From positions 1 to 64,000 of the forward strand of contig JAYRRR010000012.1 of assembly GCA_041910015.1 (NCBI GenBank): a stretch of 64,000 nt of DNA. The letters run 5' to 3'. The notes beneath the pieces are model-generated. The model worked only from the letters and a program-made list of their open reading frames with translations. It was not told where the DNA came from and searched no databases. The DNA is from RPQJ01 sp041910015. GTDB taxonomy: Bacteria; Pseudomonadota; Gammaproteobacteria; Steroidobacterales; Steroidobacteraceae. Positions 10,648 through 19,433 of this stretch are shown in pieces. The number at the start of each line of letters is the position of its first letter. Position 1 is the stretch's first letter. The position numbers and the translations under genes were made by a program.

Positions 10648-11622
10648 ATGAACACGACAAAGGTTGCAGGAGCATCGCGATCCGCAATCGCGGCATTCAT
10701 CGTTGCGCTCGCGCTCCTCGGCGGCTGCTCGAAGCAGGCGGGCAAGGACGCGCACGCCTCGTTCGCGACGCCCGAGGAAGCGGTCAGCGCATTCGTTGCG
10801 GCGCTGGAGAAAGGTGACATCGCCGGCTTTGGCGCACTGCTCGGGCCCGGCAGCGAGGACCTGCTGCAATCCGGCGACGACGTGCAGGACGGCGCCGACC
10901 GGGCGGAGTTCGTGGCCGCCTACAAGGCGAAGAACTCGCTGGTCGAGGAAGGCCCTGGTCGCAAGTCGCTCGTGGTCGGCGAGCACGACTGGCTGATGCC
11001 GATCCCGCTCGTCGAGCGCGAGGGTCGCTGGTACCTCGACGGAGCAGCAGGAGCCGACGAGCTGGTCTATCGGCGTGTCGGCAGCAACGAGCTCGGCGCG
11101 ATCGACGTTTGCCGCGGTTTCGTCGAGGCGCAGATGGAGTATGCCGCCGAAGGTTGGGATGGCGACCCGGCGGGCATCTTTGCGCTCAAGCTCGTGAGCG
11201 ACCCTGGATTGCACAACGGTCTCTACTGGGAAAGCGCCGAGGGAGAACCCGGGAGTCCCGCCGGGGCGTTCGTTGCCGCGGCCGCGGGAGAGGGCTACCA
11301 GCGCATCGAGGGCAAACGTACGCCCTACCACGGCTACTACTACCGGATGCTCTACTCGCAGGGTCCGAACGCCAACGGCGGCGCGCGCGATTACTTCGAG
11401 GGTGGCGTCCTGACGCGGGGCTTCGCACTCGTCGCCTGGCCGGCCGACCATGGCGCGAGCGGCGTACAGACCTTCATCGTCAACCAGGACGGTGTGGTCT
11501 TCCAGAAGGATCTGGGCGAAGACACGGCGACGATCGTCGAGACCCTCCAGTCCTTCGATCCGGACAGCACCTGGACCGCGGTCGTCCCGCCCGACGACAC
11601 GGCGACCGCGGCCTCTGGCTGA
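10648..11622 (+). CDS. DUF2950 lipoprotein
   Basis: This 324-residue protein has a lipoprotein signal (lipobox Leu-Gly-Gly-Cys at about residue 28). It then has the DUF2950 pattern: FATPEEAVSAFVAALEKGD, a central AIDVCRGFVEAQ, and YHGYYYRMLYSQGPNANGGARDY. The family is found almost always next to DUF3300 genes, as here, and the two are presumed to act together in the cell envelope. No catalytic motif is evident. GGGAG lies just before the ATG. The gene is followed by a 461-base stretch with no clear gene. Confidence 0.88.
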   Translation: MNTTKVAGASRSAIAAFIVALALLGGCSKQAGKDAHASFATPEEAVSAFVAALEKGDIAGFGALLGPGSEDLLQSGDDVQDGADRAEFVAAYKAKNSLVEEGPGRKSLVVGEHDWLMPIPLVEREGRWYLDGAAGADELVYRRVGSNELGAIDVCRGFVEAQMEYAAEGWDGDPAGIFALKLVSDPGLHNGLYWESAEGEPGSPAGAFVAAAAGEGYQRIEGKRTPYHGYYYRMLYSQGPNANGGARDYFEGGVLTRGFALVAWPADHGASGVQTFIVNQDGVVFQKDLGEDTATIVETLQSFDPDSTWTAVVPPDDTATAASG

Positions 11623-12083
11623 CGAGGGGCAACTGTTTCAGCGAATCGGGAAGGCTTGCCGCGGCGCGCGTGACCTTCATGCTGTTCTGCCTGGAGGACG
11701 GCGTGCGGTACCTGCATATCGGTGCGGTGTTGCGCCCAAGGATTTCCTGGACAGGGGATTGATGGTCATATGACTCGAGATGCCACGAGTTTCTCGCGGT
11801 ACGCCGGGGGCGCCTCTGCGGGCGGCTTGAATCGGTGTCGCTCGATCAGCCGCTCGCGGTTGCAGATCTCGGCCCAGACGAAGAGCGCCAAGTGCAGCGC
11901 TTCGATGGCGGCGACGTTCTCGCCGATCCGCCCGAAGCAGCGGCGCATGACCTGGCGCTGCGGCGTGTCCGGACTCGCCGGGATGACGGTGCAGTCGTGG
12001 CTGTGGGGCCCGCGCGGGCCACCGACTGCGGCTCGGAGCCAGCAGATCCACCGAGCGCATCAGGCACAACCGCCGGGCCTTGC
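11623..12083. other. 461-base gap with a possible degraded minus-strand gene
   Basis: There is no complete gene on the plus strand. On the minus strand an open frame runs from about 12050 down to 11766. It has strongly GC-biased third positions and contains residues such as SHDCTVIPASPDTPQRQ and then RCFGRIGENVAAIEALHLAL. The only good start is an ATG at 11948, giving 60 residues. The coding-like stretch before it suggests a 5'-truncated relic. I do not recognise the family. The plus-strand promoter of the nucleoside hydrolase must lie near 12030-12080. Confidence 0.3.
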
Positions 12084-13121
12084 ATGAATACGATCGTCCC
12101 GCGTCTGATCCTGGGTTTCCTGCTGCTCGGCGCATTCGCCCGCCCGGCCCACGCCGCGCCGGAACGGCTCATTTTCGATGCCGACATGGGCAACGACGTG
12201 GACGATGTCATGGCGCTCGCGATGATTCACAGCCTGCAACGACGCCGCGTCGTCGAGTTGCTGGCCGTGACGGTCACCAAGGACCATCCCCAGGCGGCGG
12301 CATTCGTCGACGCGGTCAATACGTTTTATGGCTATCCGGATGTGCCCATCGGCGTCGTGCGTCGGGGCGCAACGCCCGAGCCGGGCAAGTTCAACGGGCT
12401 GGCGGATGCGAAGAACGTCGACGGTACGCTGCGCTATCCGCATGACCTGCTGAGCGGCGAGCAGGCGCCCGAGGCCGTCGGGCTCCTCCGCAAGGTCCTC
12501 GCCGCACAGCCCGACGCCAGTGTCACGCTCGTGCAGACGGGCTTTTTCACCAACCTCGCGCGACTCCTCGACTCGGGCCCGGATGCGCACTCGCCGCTGA
12601 ACGGCCGCGACCTGATCGCGCAGAAGGTGAAGGTCCTGTCGCTGATGGCCGGGGCGTTCCAGACCGTGCTGTGGGATACGCGCTACCTGGAATACAACGT
12701 GGTCAACGACATCCCCGCGGCCAGGGCGCTCGCGGCTCGCTGGCCGACGGCGGTCGTCTGGAGCGGCTTCGAGATCGGCATGGCTGCGACCTATCCGCAC
12801 GCGTCGGTCGAGCAGGACTTCGGCTACGTCGCGCACCACCCGCTGCAGGAAGCGTATTACGCCTACATCCCGCCGCCGCACGATCGCCCGACGTGGGACC
12901 CGACGTCGCTGCTGCAGGCCGTCTATCCGGACCGCGGCTACTTCGACCTTTCGCCGGCGGGCAGCGTGACGATCGACGAGGACGGTGCGACGCGGTTTCG
13001 TCCCGGGCGCGACGGCAAGGGTCTGCACCGTGTTCTTGCCTTGCGCCCGGAGCAGGCCGCGCGCGTGCGCGAAGCCATCGTCCAGCTCTGCGTCGAGCCC
13101 CCTGCGACGACCGCGCGCTAG
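12084..13121 (+). CDS. Exported nucleoside hydrolase
   Basis: This is a 345-residue inosine-uridine nucleoside N-ribohydrolase-type enzyme, splitting a nucleoside into base and ribose. A signal peptide ends near Ala25 (AHA|AP). It is followed at once by the family calcium site DADMGNDVDD (32-41). Other recognisable segments are VTLVQTGFFTNLARLL and the NVVNDIPAARAL region, where the family has ligands for the ribose. Export is unusual, since most such enzymes are cytoplasmic, and points to scavenging of external nucleosides or a modified substrate. It converges on the CaiB-type gene only 30 bases away. Confidence 0.88.
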   Translation: MNTIVPRLILGFLLLGAFARPAHAAPERLIFDADMGNDVDDVMALAMIHSLQRRRVVELLAVTVTKDHPQAAAFVDAVNTFYGYPDVPIGVVRRGATPEPGKFNGLADAKNVDGTLRYPHDLLSGEQAPEAVGLLRKVLAAQPDASVTLVQTGFFTNLARLLDSGPDAHSPLNGRDLIAQKVKVLSLMAGAFQTVLWDTRYLEYNVVNDIPAARALAARWPTAVVWSGFEIGMAATYPHASVEQDFGYVAHHPLQEAYYAYIPPPHDRPTWDPTSLLQAVYPDRGYFDLSPAGSVTIDEDGATRFRPGRDGKGLHRVLALRPEQAARVREAIVQLCVEPPATTAR

Positions 13122-13151
13122 GTCGTCGGCGGGGTCAAGCTCCCGGCATTC

Positions 13152-14429
13152 TCAGGCTTCCGCGGCGGCATCGAGATGGATGACCGTGTCGTCCGCGAAC
13201 AGCACGCCGTCCCGATGCAGGCGGTCGAGTTCGGGCTCGTCGAGGCCGGCCAGCTGGCGCAGGACACTGCGATTGTGCTCGCCGATGAAGGGAGCCCGGC
13301 CGACGCGTGTCTCGTTGCGGGAAAACTGCGGCGCCACGGCCAGGGTCGGCAGGTCGCCTGCGTAGGGATAGCGAATGGCCTGGACCATCCACGGCGGCGT
13401 CTGCGGATGCACGGCCGCTTCCCACGGATCCAGGACGACCGCCACGAGCAGGCGCGCGGCCGCCAGGGCCTGGTAGGCCGCATCGGCCGTCGCAAAACCC
13501 GTCAGGAAGCGTTCGATGATGTCGTGCACTTCGTATTTGTGCTGCAGGCGTGCTTCCGGAGTGGCGAATTTCGGGTCGGTCAGCATGTCCTCCCGGCCCA
13601 TCAGCCTCACGAGTGTTTCCCAGGGCCCCGCACCGGTCGTCATGATGACGATGTACTTGTTCTCGGGTGCCTTGAAGATGCCCCAGGGGCAGGCCAGGTG
13701 GTGCGCACGGCCGCTGCGGGGCACCTTGTGCTCGCCCTTCGAGGCGACGCAATACGGCGCCGCGGTGCCGTCCATGCTGAGCAGCGTGTGCATCATGGAA
13801 ATATCGATGCGCTGACCCGCACCGGTGCGAAACCGTTCCAGCAGTGCCGCGATGATGGCCATCGCGGCCGTGGTGGCCGATGCCGTATCGGCGATGCCGT
13901 TGCCGGCGAAGACCGGATAGCCGTCCTGCTCGCCCGTCAGCGACAGCATGCCGCTCATGGCCTGGATGATTCCGTCGGCGGCGGGCGCATCGGCGAGGGG
14001 GCCGGTGGGACCAAAGCCGCTGATGGAGCAATAGATGATGTCCGGGCGGATCTGTTGCAAGTCGTCGTAACCGAGCCCCAGGCTCGGCATCACATGCGAA
14101 GTGAAGTTCTCCAGCACGACGTCCACCCGTGGAATCAGCCGCTTGATGAGTGCGATGCTCTCGGGATTCTTCAGGTCGAGCGACAGGCTCTCCTTCCCCG
14201 CGTTGCAGTGCATGAAGATCGGGCTGATGGACGGAGGCATGCTCCAGTGCTGACCACTCATGGGACCGAGCAGGCGAATGTGATCGCCCGTGTGCGGGGC
14301 CTCGACCTTGATCACGCGGGCGCCCATGTCCGCGAGAATGCGACTGCAGTAGCCGCCGGCCACGACCCGCCCGAAGTCCAGTACCGTCATGTCCCGCAGG
14401 ATGCCCTGCGCCTTGGTCGTCGCTGTCAT
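13152..14429 (-). CDS. CaiB/BaiF family CoA transferase
   Basis: This 425-residue class III CoA transferase moves CoA between carboxylic acids through an aspartyl-CoA intermediate. Family features are LDFGRVVAGGYCSRILADMGA, KVEAPHTGD, VVLENF, and PAADGIIQAMSG, where Asp152 matches the catalytic aspartate. The ATG at 14429 has GGAGAC six bases upstream. An in-frame GTG four codons earlier is less likely. The substrate is unknown. BaiF and steroid or carnitine paralogues exist, and the surrounding lipid catabolism genes make a CoA-ester substrate plausible. It is divergent from an epimerase-type gene across 205 bases. Confidence 0.9.
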   Translation of the reverse strand: MTATTKAQGILRDMTVLDFGRVVAGGYCSRILADMGARVIKVEAPHTGDHIRLLGPMSGQHWSMPPSISPIFMHCNAGKESLSLDLKNPESIALIKRLIPRVDVVLENFTSHVMPSLGLGYDDLQQIRPDIIYCSISGFGPTGPLADAPAADGIIQAMSGMLSLTGEQDGYPVFAGNGIADTASATTAAMAIIAALLERFRTGAGQRIDISMMHTLLSMDGTAAPYCVASKGEHKVPRSGRAHHLACPWGIFKAPENKYIVIMTTGAGPWETLVRLMGREDMLTDPKFATPEARLQHKYEVHDIIERFLTGFATADAAYQALAAARLLVAVVLDPWEAAVHPQTPPWMVQAIRYPYAGDLPTLAVAPQFSRNETRVGRAPFIGEHNRSVLRQLAGLDEPELDRLHRDGVLFADDTVIHLDAAAEA

Positions 14430-14634
14430 GGCCGTCTCCACGAGAGGGTTCAGGCACCGGGGCCGCGATCACGTTTGCGCCGCTGCGCTCCCGCCGGGCC
14501 CCGGTTCCGCCTGTCCTACGATACCGCAGCGGGTTATGCTGGTCGTTGCCGATCGGCCGTCGTCGTCCGCGCACGGGCTGGCCGGCATTGGCTTCGCCAT
14601 TGGTGCAGATGCCTGTGGAGGACTGGATCCCGAC

Positions 14635-15741
14635 ATGAATGCACTGGTCATCGGCGGCACCGGACCGACGGGGCCGTTCATCGTCAACGGGCTCCTTGCG
14701 CGCGGGTTCCGCGTCGAGATCCTGCACACCGGCAATCACGAGGTGCCGGAAATTCCGCCTGAGGTGGGCCACATCCACGTCAGTCCGCACGATCCCGCGG
14801 CGTTCGCGGCCGCGATTGGCGACCGCAAGTGGGACCTGTGCATCGTCACCTACGGTCGCCTGCGCACCGTTGCGAGCGTCATGGCGGGGCGGGTAGGCCG
14901 GTTCATCTCCATCGGCGGCGGGCCTGGCTACCGGGGCTACATGAACCCCTGGCTGCACGATCCCGAAGGCCTGCCGCGGCCGCTGGGCGAGGATGCCCCC
15001 ATGGTCGACGATCCAGCCCAGGACGAGAAGGGCTGGCGCGTCGTGTGCAGCGAAGAAGCCGTTTTCCGTTGCCACCCGCAGGCCACGCACTTTCGATATC
15101 CCTTCGTCTACGGTCCGTATCAGCCCGCACCGCGCGAATGGCCGATCGTGCGGCGCGTACTCGACGGCCGTCGTCACATCATCCTGCCCGACGGCGGCCT
15201 GACGCTCGACGCCTACGGCTACGCGGAGAACCTCGCGCACGCCGTGCTGCTCGCCGTCGACCAGCCGGCGCGCGCGAGCGGTGAGATCTTCAATGCCGCG
15301 GACAGTCATGCGCTCAGCCTGCGGGACGTGGTCGTCCATGCGGCGCGCGCGCTCGACTGGGAGTTCGAGATCGTCGGCATGCCCTTTGAACTCGCCGCGC
15401 CAGCCCGCCCGTTGCTCGGCAGGCCGAGCGCCACGCATCGCCTCTACGATCTCACCAAGCTGCGCTCGCAGCTCGGTTACAGCGACGTCGTCGCGCCGGC
15501 CGAAGCGGTCGCGCGCACCGCCCGCTGGCTCGCGGCACATCCGCCGCCGCCGGTGAACGGCTACTCGGTCGAGTCGGTCCTGCAGGATCCCTTCGACTAC
15601 GCGGCGGAGGATCTGCTGATCGAACGCTGGAAGCGCGCCGTTGCGGGCCTGGAAATGCCGGTCTGGAGCGTGCCCCCGGGCTGGGGGCTGGCCTACAGTG
15701 GCCCGGGTGGCAGGCCGCGCAGTCGCGCGACCTTCGAATAG
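14635..15741 (+). CDS. NAD-dependent epimerase/dehydratase family protein
   Basis: This is a 368-residue extended short-chain dehydrogenase. The Rossmann motif GGTGPTGPF (7-15) begins right at the N-terminus. A later FRYPFVYGPYQPAPREWPI segment corresponds to the substrate loop, and LDAYGYAENLAHAVLLAV to the conserved region in atypical SDRs. The usual Tyr-x3-Lys catalytic pair is not obvious, so it may be an atypical reductase or isomerase. GGAGGA lies 12 bases before the ATG. It is divergent from the CoA transferase and may share its promoter region. Confidence 0.8.
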   Translation: MNALVIGGTGPTGPFIVNGLLARGFRVEILHTGNHEVPEIPPEVGHIHVSPHDPAAFAAAIGDRKWDLCIVTYGRLRTVASVMAGRVGRFISIGGGPGYRGYMNPWLHDPEGLPRPLGEDAPMVDDPAQDEKGWRVVCSEEAVFRCHPQATHFRYPFVYGPYQPAPREWPIVRRVLDGRRHIILPDGGLTLDAYGYAENLAHAVLLAVDQPARASGEIFNAADSHALSLRDVVVHAARALDWEFEIVGMPFELAAPARPLLGRPSATHRLYDLTKLRSQLGYSDVVAPAEAVARTARWLAAHPPPPVNGYSVESVLQDPFDYAAEDLLIERWKRAVAGLEMPVWSVPPGWGLAYSGPGGRPRSRATFE

Positions 15742-15800
15742 CCGTTGCACCAGCCCGAGGAAGCGAGGGCATCTCGCGCCGGGCCTCGCGGAGTGGATCG

Positions 15801-16574
15801 ATGGCAGGTGACTGGAAGATCGCGTTGACCGGATTGGGGCTGCTGGCCTTGGGAGGATGCGCGTCGATGACGCAGAGTGCCGAGGCGCCTTCGTTCGACC
15901 AGACGGCCTGGGTGTTGACGTCGCTGGCCGGGCAGGCACCGGTCGCCACCGCGCCGACGGCGCGCTTCGAAGCAGGCCGCATCCAGGGCACTGACGGCTG
16001 CAATCGCTACGGCGGGAGCTACACGACCAGGGGCGCGACCATCGAGATGGGGCAGCACATGGCGGCCACGCAGATGGCCTGCGCACCGGAGGTCATGAAG
16101 CAGGCCGCGGCCTACACGGCGGCGCTGGCCGCCGCGCGCACGTGGCGCATCGAAGGCGGCAACCTGAAGCTCGTGGACGCGTCCGGGACGATCGTCGCGA
16201 CATTCGCGCCGCAAGCTCAGTCGCTGGCCGGCACGTCGTGGCTCGCCACCGGCATCAACAATGGCAAGGGCGGTGTGGTGAGCCTCGTGGCGGGCACCCA
16301 GGTGTCGCTGAGCTTCACGGCCGATGGCAAGGTTGGTGGGTCGGGCGGGTGCAACAGCTTTTCGGCCGGCTACACGTCGGAGGGGGCGCAGCTCGGGTTC
16401 ACGCCGATTGCCGCAACGCGGCGCATGTGCCCGGTCGACGGAGTCATGGAGCAGGAGCAGGCATTCTTCAAGGCGCTCGAGTCCGTGGCGACCATGCGCA
16501 TGGAGGGCGACCGGCTCGAACTGCGCACGGCGGGCGGATCGATCGCGGTCCTGGCGCGGGCACAGAAGCCGTAG
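15801..16574 (+). CDS. META-domain lipoprotein (HslJ-like, two domains)
   Basis: This 257-residue lipoprotein (lipobox Leu-Gly-Gly-Cys near residue 20) carries two tandem META/HslJ domains at about 33-135 and 137-252. Each has the family pattern: a Trp-containing first strand (AWVLTSL and SWLATGI), then GTDGCNRYGG or GSGGCNSFSAGY, and a Cys near TQMAC or RRMC. Single META domains occur in E. coli HslJ, linked to heat and novobiocin resistance. Duplication within one protein is common. The exact role is unknown. Confidence 0.88.
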   Translation: MAGDWKIALTGLGLLALGGCASMTQSAEAPSFDQTAWVLTSLAGQAPVATAPTARFEAGRIQGTDGCNRYGGSYTTRGATIEMGQHMAATQMACAPEVMKQAAAYTAALAAARTWRIEGGNLKLVDASGTIVATFAPQAQSLAGTSWLATGINNGKGGVVSLVAGTQVSLSFTADGKVGGSGGCNSFSAGYTSEGAQLGFTPIAATRRMCPVDGVMEQEQAFFKALESVATMRMEGDRLELRTAGGSIAVLARAQKP

Positions 16575-16700
16575 CACGGGTCCCCGTGCGCAGCAGCGCT
16601 CCACCCGGATCGCTGCGGCGAGCCGGCGCCCGCAGCACGTCCTGGAGTGCGGTGCCGCGAGCGGCGACCTGCCTGTTCCATTCGAATCCGGCGGCAGGAA

Positions 16701-18086
16701 CTACTGAGGAGTACCTGTCTCCCACGCGGCGCGCAGCGCCGTACCGCACCGCGACGAGGCGAGGCCGGCCTGCAGTTCATCACTCGCGCTGGCGAACCGG
16801 GCGATCACTCCGTAATACTTCCTGTTTGCCTCGATCCATGGATAGAAGCCGAATGCACCGGGGCTGCTGAAGGCGCCGTCGCCGGTTGCGGGATCGTCCT
16901 CCACCCAATGTGCGATGGAGTAGTGCCATTGCACGGTCCGCGCCGGGCTGTGCATGGCGTTGCAGCCCGGCCCGACCCACGCGCACACCGCGTGGGTGCC
17001 GAGCGCGTCGCGCATGCCCAGCCGCCCTCTGACGACACCGCGCAGGACCGCTGCGTAGTCGTTCGCAGTCGCAAGGATTCCGCCGGCGAGCAGTGGCTGG
17101 TTGTAGCGCAGTGTCACGCCATCCACCCCAATTACCGATGCAATCGCAGCGCCGAGCTGCGCGACGTCGAGGCTGCTGATCTCGGGCTGAAACTGGCCTG
17201 CGTGATTCTCTTCATGCCCCGGGTTGTAATGGAAGATCCCGTCGGTGGTCGGGTCGTGGCTTGCGTAAGTCTTGCCGGGTGTCGACGCAGGCAGCGTCAG
17301 GCAGTAGTCGATGCTGTTTGGACCCGTCGACGGTGCGCTGCAGGTCGCCCGGCTGAGCGACGTGTCCATGAACGTGTAGCCGCTGGTGAAGTTCAGGAAC
17401 CTGATGTCTGCAGGTGTCAGGTTCGCGACGCCACGCCGTTTTTCGACGACATAGATGCCGTAGATCCACTTGGAGGCAGAGGCAATAGGCATCCGGGTGT
17501 CCGCCGCCACCGGCATCCCTCCGGCCTGAGTCGAACTGCCGCTTGCCAGCGTGGCATCGCCATTGCCGATCTCCCAATAGAACGGCTGGATTGCGGTGCA
17601 CTGCGCATTGTCGTGCGCGGTCTGCGTCACCGCTCCGACGCTGCCGGACGTGGGCACGCCGGCGGTGCCCAATGCGATGGTCACGATCGTCGAGTGGCTG
17701 GTCGACGTCGTGAGTCCGGAGGCTGTGTGTCGCGCACTGATGATTGTCGTGGCGCCGTCGCTCGCGCTGCTGGAAGCGGTTACGACGCCGTTGGTGTCGA
17801 CGCTCGCGGTGGCCGTGTCGGAGGAAACGAAAGCTTCGTCCGAGGCGGCCAATGTCTTCGTCGACCCGTCGCTGAAGGTTCCCATCACCGACAGCGAACT
17901 CGAAGCACCCGGTGCCAACTTGACGCTGAGCGGCGCGAGGGCGATCGATGTCAGGCTGGGCGGCGCGGGAGGGAGCGACGTCCCGCTGCCGCTTCCGCCA
18001 CCGCAAGCCGCAAGCGACAGGAGGAGCGGCGGAAGCAGACCACTGCGATGGAATGCGCCATGCTCCAGTACGGACGGGGCTATCAC
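16701..18086 (-). CDS. Serine hydrolase (beta-lactamase fold) with Ig-like domain, lipoprotein
   Basis: This 461-residue protein has a lipobox Leu-Ala-Ala-Cys (Cys28), a Gly/Ser/Pro spacer, and a bacterial Ig-like domain at about 44-135 (SIALAPLSVKLAPGASSSLSV). The C-terminal half has the Ser-x-x-Lys nucleophile motif at 203-206 (SASK). The order is that of penicillin-binding-protein-like esterases, transpeptidases or beta-lactamases. The second and third family motifs are not clear, so the reaction cannot be assigned. The GTG start has GAGAGAG in front of it. Cys pairs in the C-terminal half suggest disulfides, consistent with export. Confidence 0.75.
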   Translation of the reverse strand: MIAPSVLEHGAFHRSGLLPPLLLSLAACGGGSGSGTSLPPAPPSLTSIALAPLSVKLAPGASSSLSVMGTFSDGSTKTLAASDEAFVSSDTATASVDTNGVVTASSSASDGATTIISARHTASGLTTSTSHSTIVTIALGTAGVPTSGSVGAVTQTAHDNAQCTAIQPFYWEIGNGDATLASGSSTQAGGMPVAADTRMPIASASKWIYGIYVVEKRRGVANLTPADIRFLNFTSGYTFMDTSLSRATCSAPSTGPNSIDYCLTLPASTPGKTYASHDPTTDGIFHYNPGHEENHAGQFQPEISSLDVAQLGAAIASVIGVDGVTLRYNQPLLAGGILATANDYAAVLRGVVRGRLGMRDALGTHAVCAWVGPGCNAMHSPARTVQWHYSIAHWVEDDPATGDGAFSSPGAFGFYPWIEANRKYYGVIARFASASDELQAGLASSRCGTALRAAWETGTPQ

Positions 18087-18233
18087 GCACTCTCTCTCGC
18101 CATGCCAGGATGCTGGGCATGAGAACGCCTGTGGACGCGCCCGGTTGACACGGCGCTGAACTCATCGATCGCGAGCCGCCAGAGTGCAATGCGGGGCGTT
18201 CGGGTGGCCAGGCCGCGCTGTTCGCAGCAGACA

Positions 18234-19343
18234 TCAGGCATCGTTCGGCAACTCCCGGAGATCGATGAGTTCGGCCTGCGGTGTCGGCACTGGCGTCGTG
18301 GGCAGCAGAAAGCGCCAGTAAATCGAGCCGCTCGCGCGCCCGCCGGTGTCGAGCCAGTTGGCGACACCGGGGTCCTCGTGGGCGATGACGATACGGTAGT
18401 TGCCGGCCACATCGGTGCGGGTCTGCGCGCGATTCAGGGAAATGCACCGATGGCGGTAGTCGTAGCTCTGCCGGAATCGGTTCCAGAGCACGACACCGGC
18501 GTAGCGGCAGGCCGGAAAGCGGCCGCGCATCATGAGCGCCTTGCCGGGTGGAATGACATAGGGCGCCATGGCGTAGGCGGCATCGACCGCCGCATAGGCC
18601 ATCGTGCCGGGCAGTTGCGGCTCGTTGAAGCAATTGGGCTCCGTCGAGACCCAGGACGGCAGGGCGCGCGGCCGGCCGGCGGATTCATCAAGCGTGCGAC
18701 TGCGCAGGAGCCGCACGACCCGCTCGATTCCAGCGGCGATCGCCACCTCCGAGGGCTCGGGTGGCGCGGCACGCCTGCCCACCGTCGCGATGTGCAGCGG
18801 CGCCAGCCACTGCGGATCGGCCGCGACGATCCGCTCCTGCTCGAAGTAGTGCCGGGCGAGGATGCTGAACGCTCCGTCGGGCATCTCGAGCCAGTTGCGC
18901 GCGCGACGTTGCGCGACCCGGCCGATCAGGACCTCGAATGAGCCGTCTGCAGCGACATCGAGCTGATCGCTGTTGACCGAGGCGCCGACGCTTTCGCCTG
19001 TGGCAGCGACCGCCTGGATCGAGAGCGACACGTAGACGGCACCGGCCATGTTGCCGCGCACGACGTAGCTGCAGTCCGAGCGGATGTTGCATTCGTGGTA
19101 GATCGCGTCCGGGCTGTCGCCGCCGAACTTCATGGTCGGCGTCACGGCGCGGTGGAAGACCGGGTGCTCGGGATCGGCCTCGAGCTGCGTGAGGAGTGCC
19201 CGCTCGAGGCCGTGCAGGATGTAGCGATGCCCGTCGGCGAGATCGAGTGCGGATCGGGTCGTGTTTTCGGGGCCGAGGTAGTGGCTGTCGATTTCATCGA
19301 GCAGGGCGATGAGCGCGCGGAAAGCGCTGCGCGAGCGAGCCAT
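18234..19343 (-). CDS. DUF1214 domain protein
   Basis: This is a 369-residue protein without a signal peptide. The C-terminal third matches DUF1214: GVVLWNRFRQSYDYRHR, IVIAHEDPGVANWLDTGG and GSIYWRFLLP. The N-terminal part is helical (ALIALLDEIDSHYL) and precedes a beta-rich centre. DUF1214 proteins occur in lipid-, steroid- and terpenoid-degrading bacteria, but no reaction is established. ATG 19343 was chosen over 19349 because GGGGAAA then sits at good spacing. It diverges from the sulfotransferase gene across 90 bases. A distant paralogue closes the window at 62945. Confidence 0.8.
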   Translation of the reverse strand: MARSRSAFRALIALLDEIDSHYLGPENTTRSALDLADGHRYILHGLERALLTQLEADPEHPVFHRAVTPTMKFGGDSPDAIYHECNIRSDCSYVVRGNMAGAVYVSLSIQAVAATGESVGASVNSDQLDVAADGSFEVLIGRVAQRRARNWLEMPDGAFSILARHYFEQERIVAADPQWLAPLHIATVGRRAAPPEPSEVAIAAGIERVVRLLRSRTLDESAGRPRALPSWVSTEPNCFNEPQLPGTMAYAAVDAAYAMAPYVIPPGKALMMRGRFPACRYAGVVLWNRFRQSYDYRHRCISLNRAQTRTDVAGNYRIVIAHEDPGVANWLDTGGRASGSIYWRFLLPTTPVPTPQAELIDLRELPNDA

Positions 19344-19433
19344 CGGCATTTCCCCGAAGCGTCTGCTGCAATATAGACTCCGACCGAGATTCTCAGGGCC
19401 GGCGGCCCCTGTCAAACGTCGATGGAGCCCGCG

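Noticed and set aside
13135..16086. Very long minus-strand open frame (983 codons) opposite the CoA-transferase/epimerase region
   Set aside because: It is a high-GC shadow frame. Its translation is Arg/Ala/Pro/Gly-rich without motifs, and it overlaps two well-supported genes.
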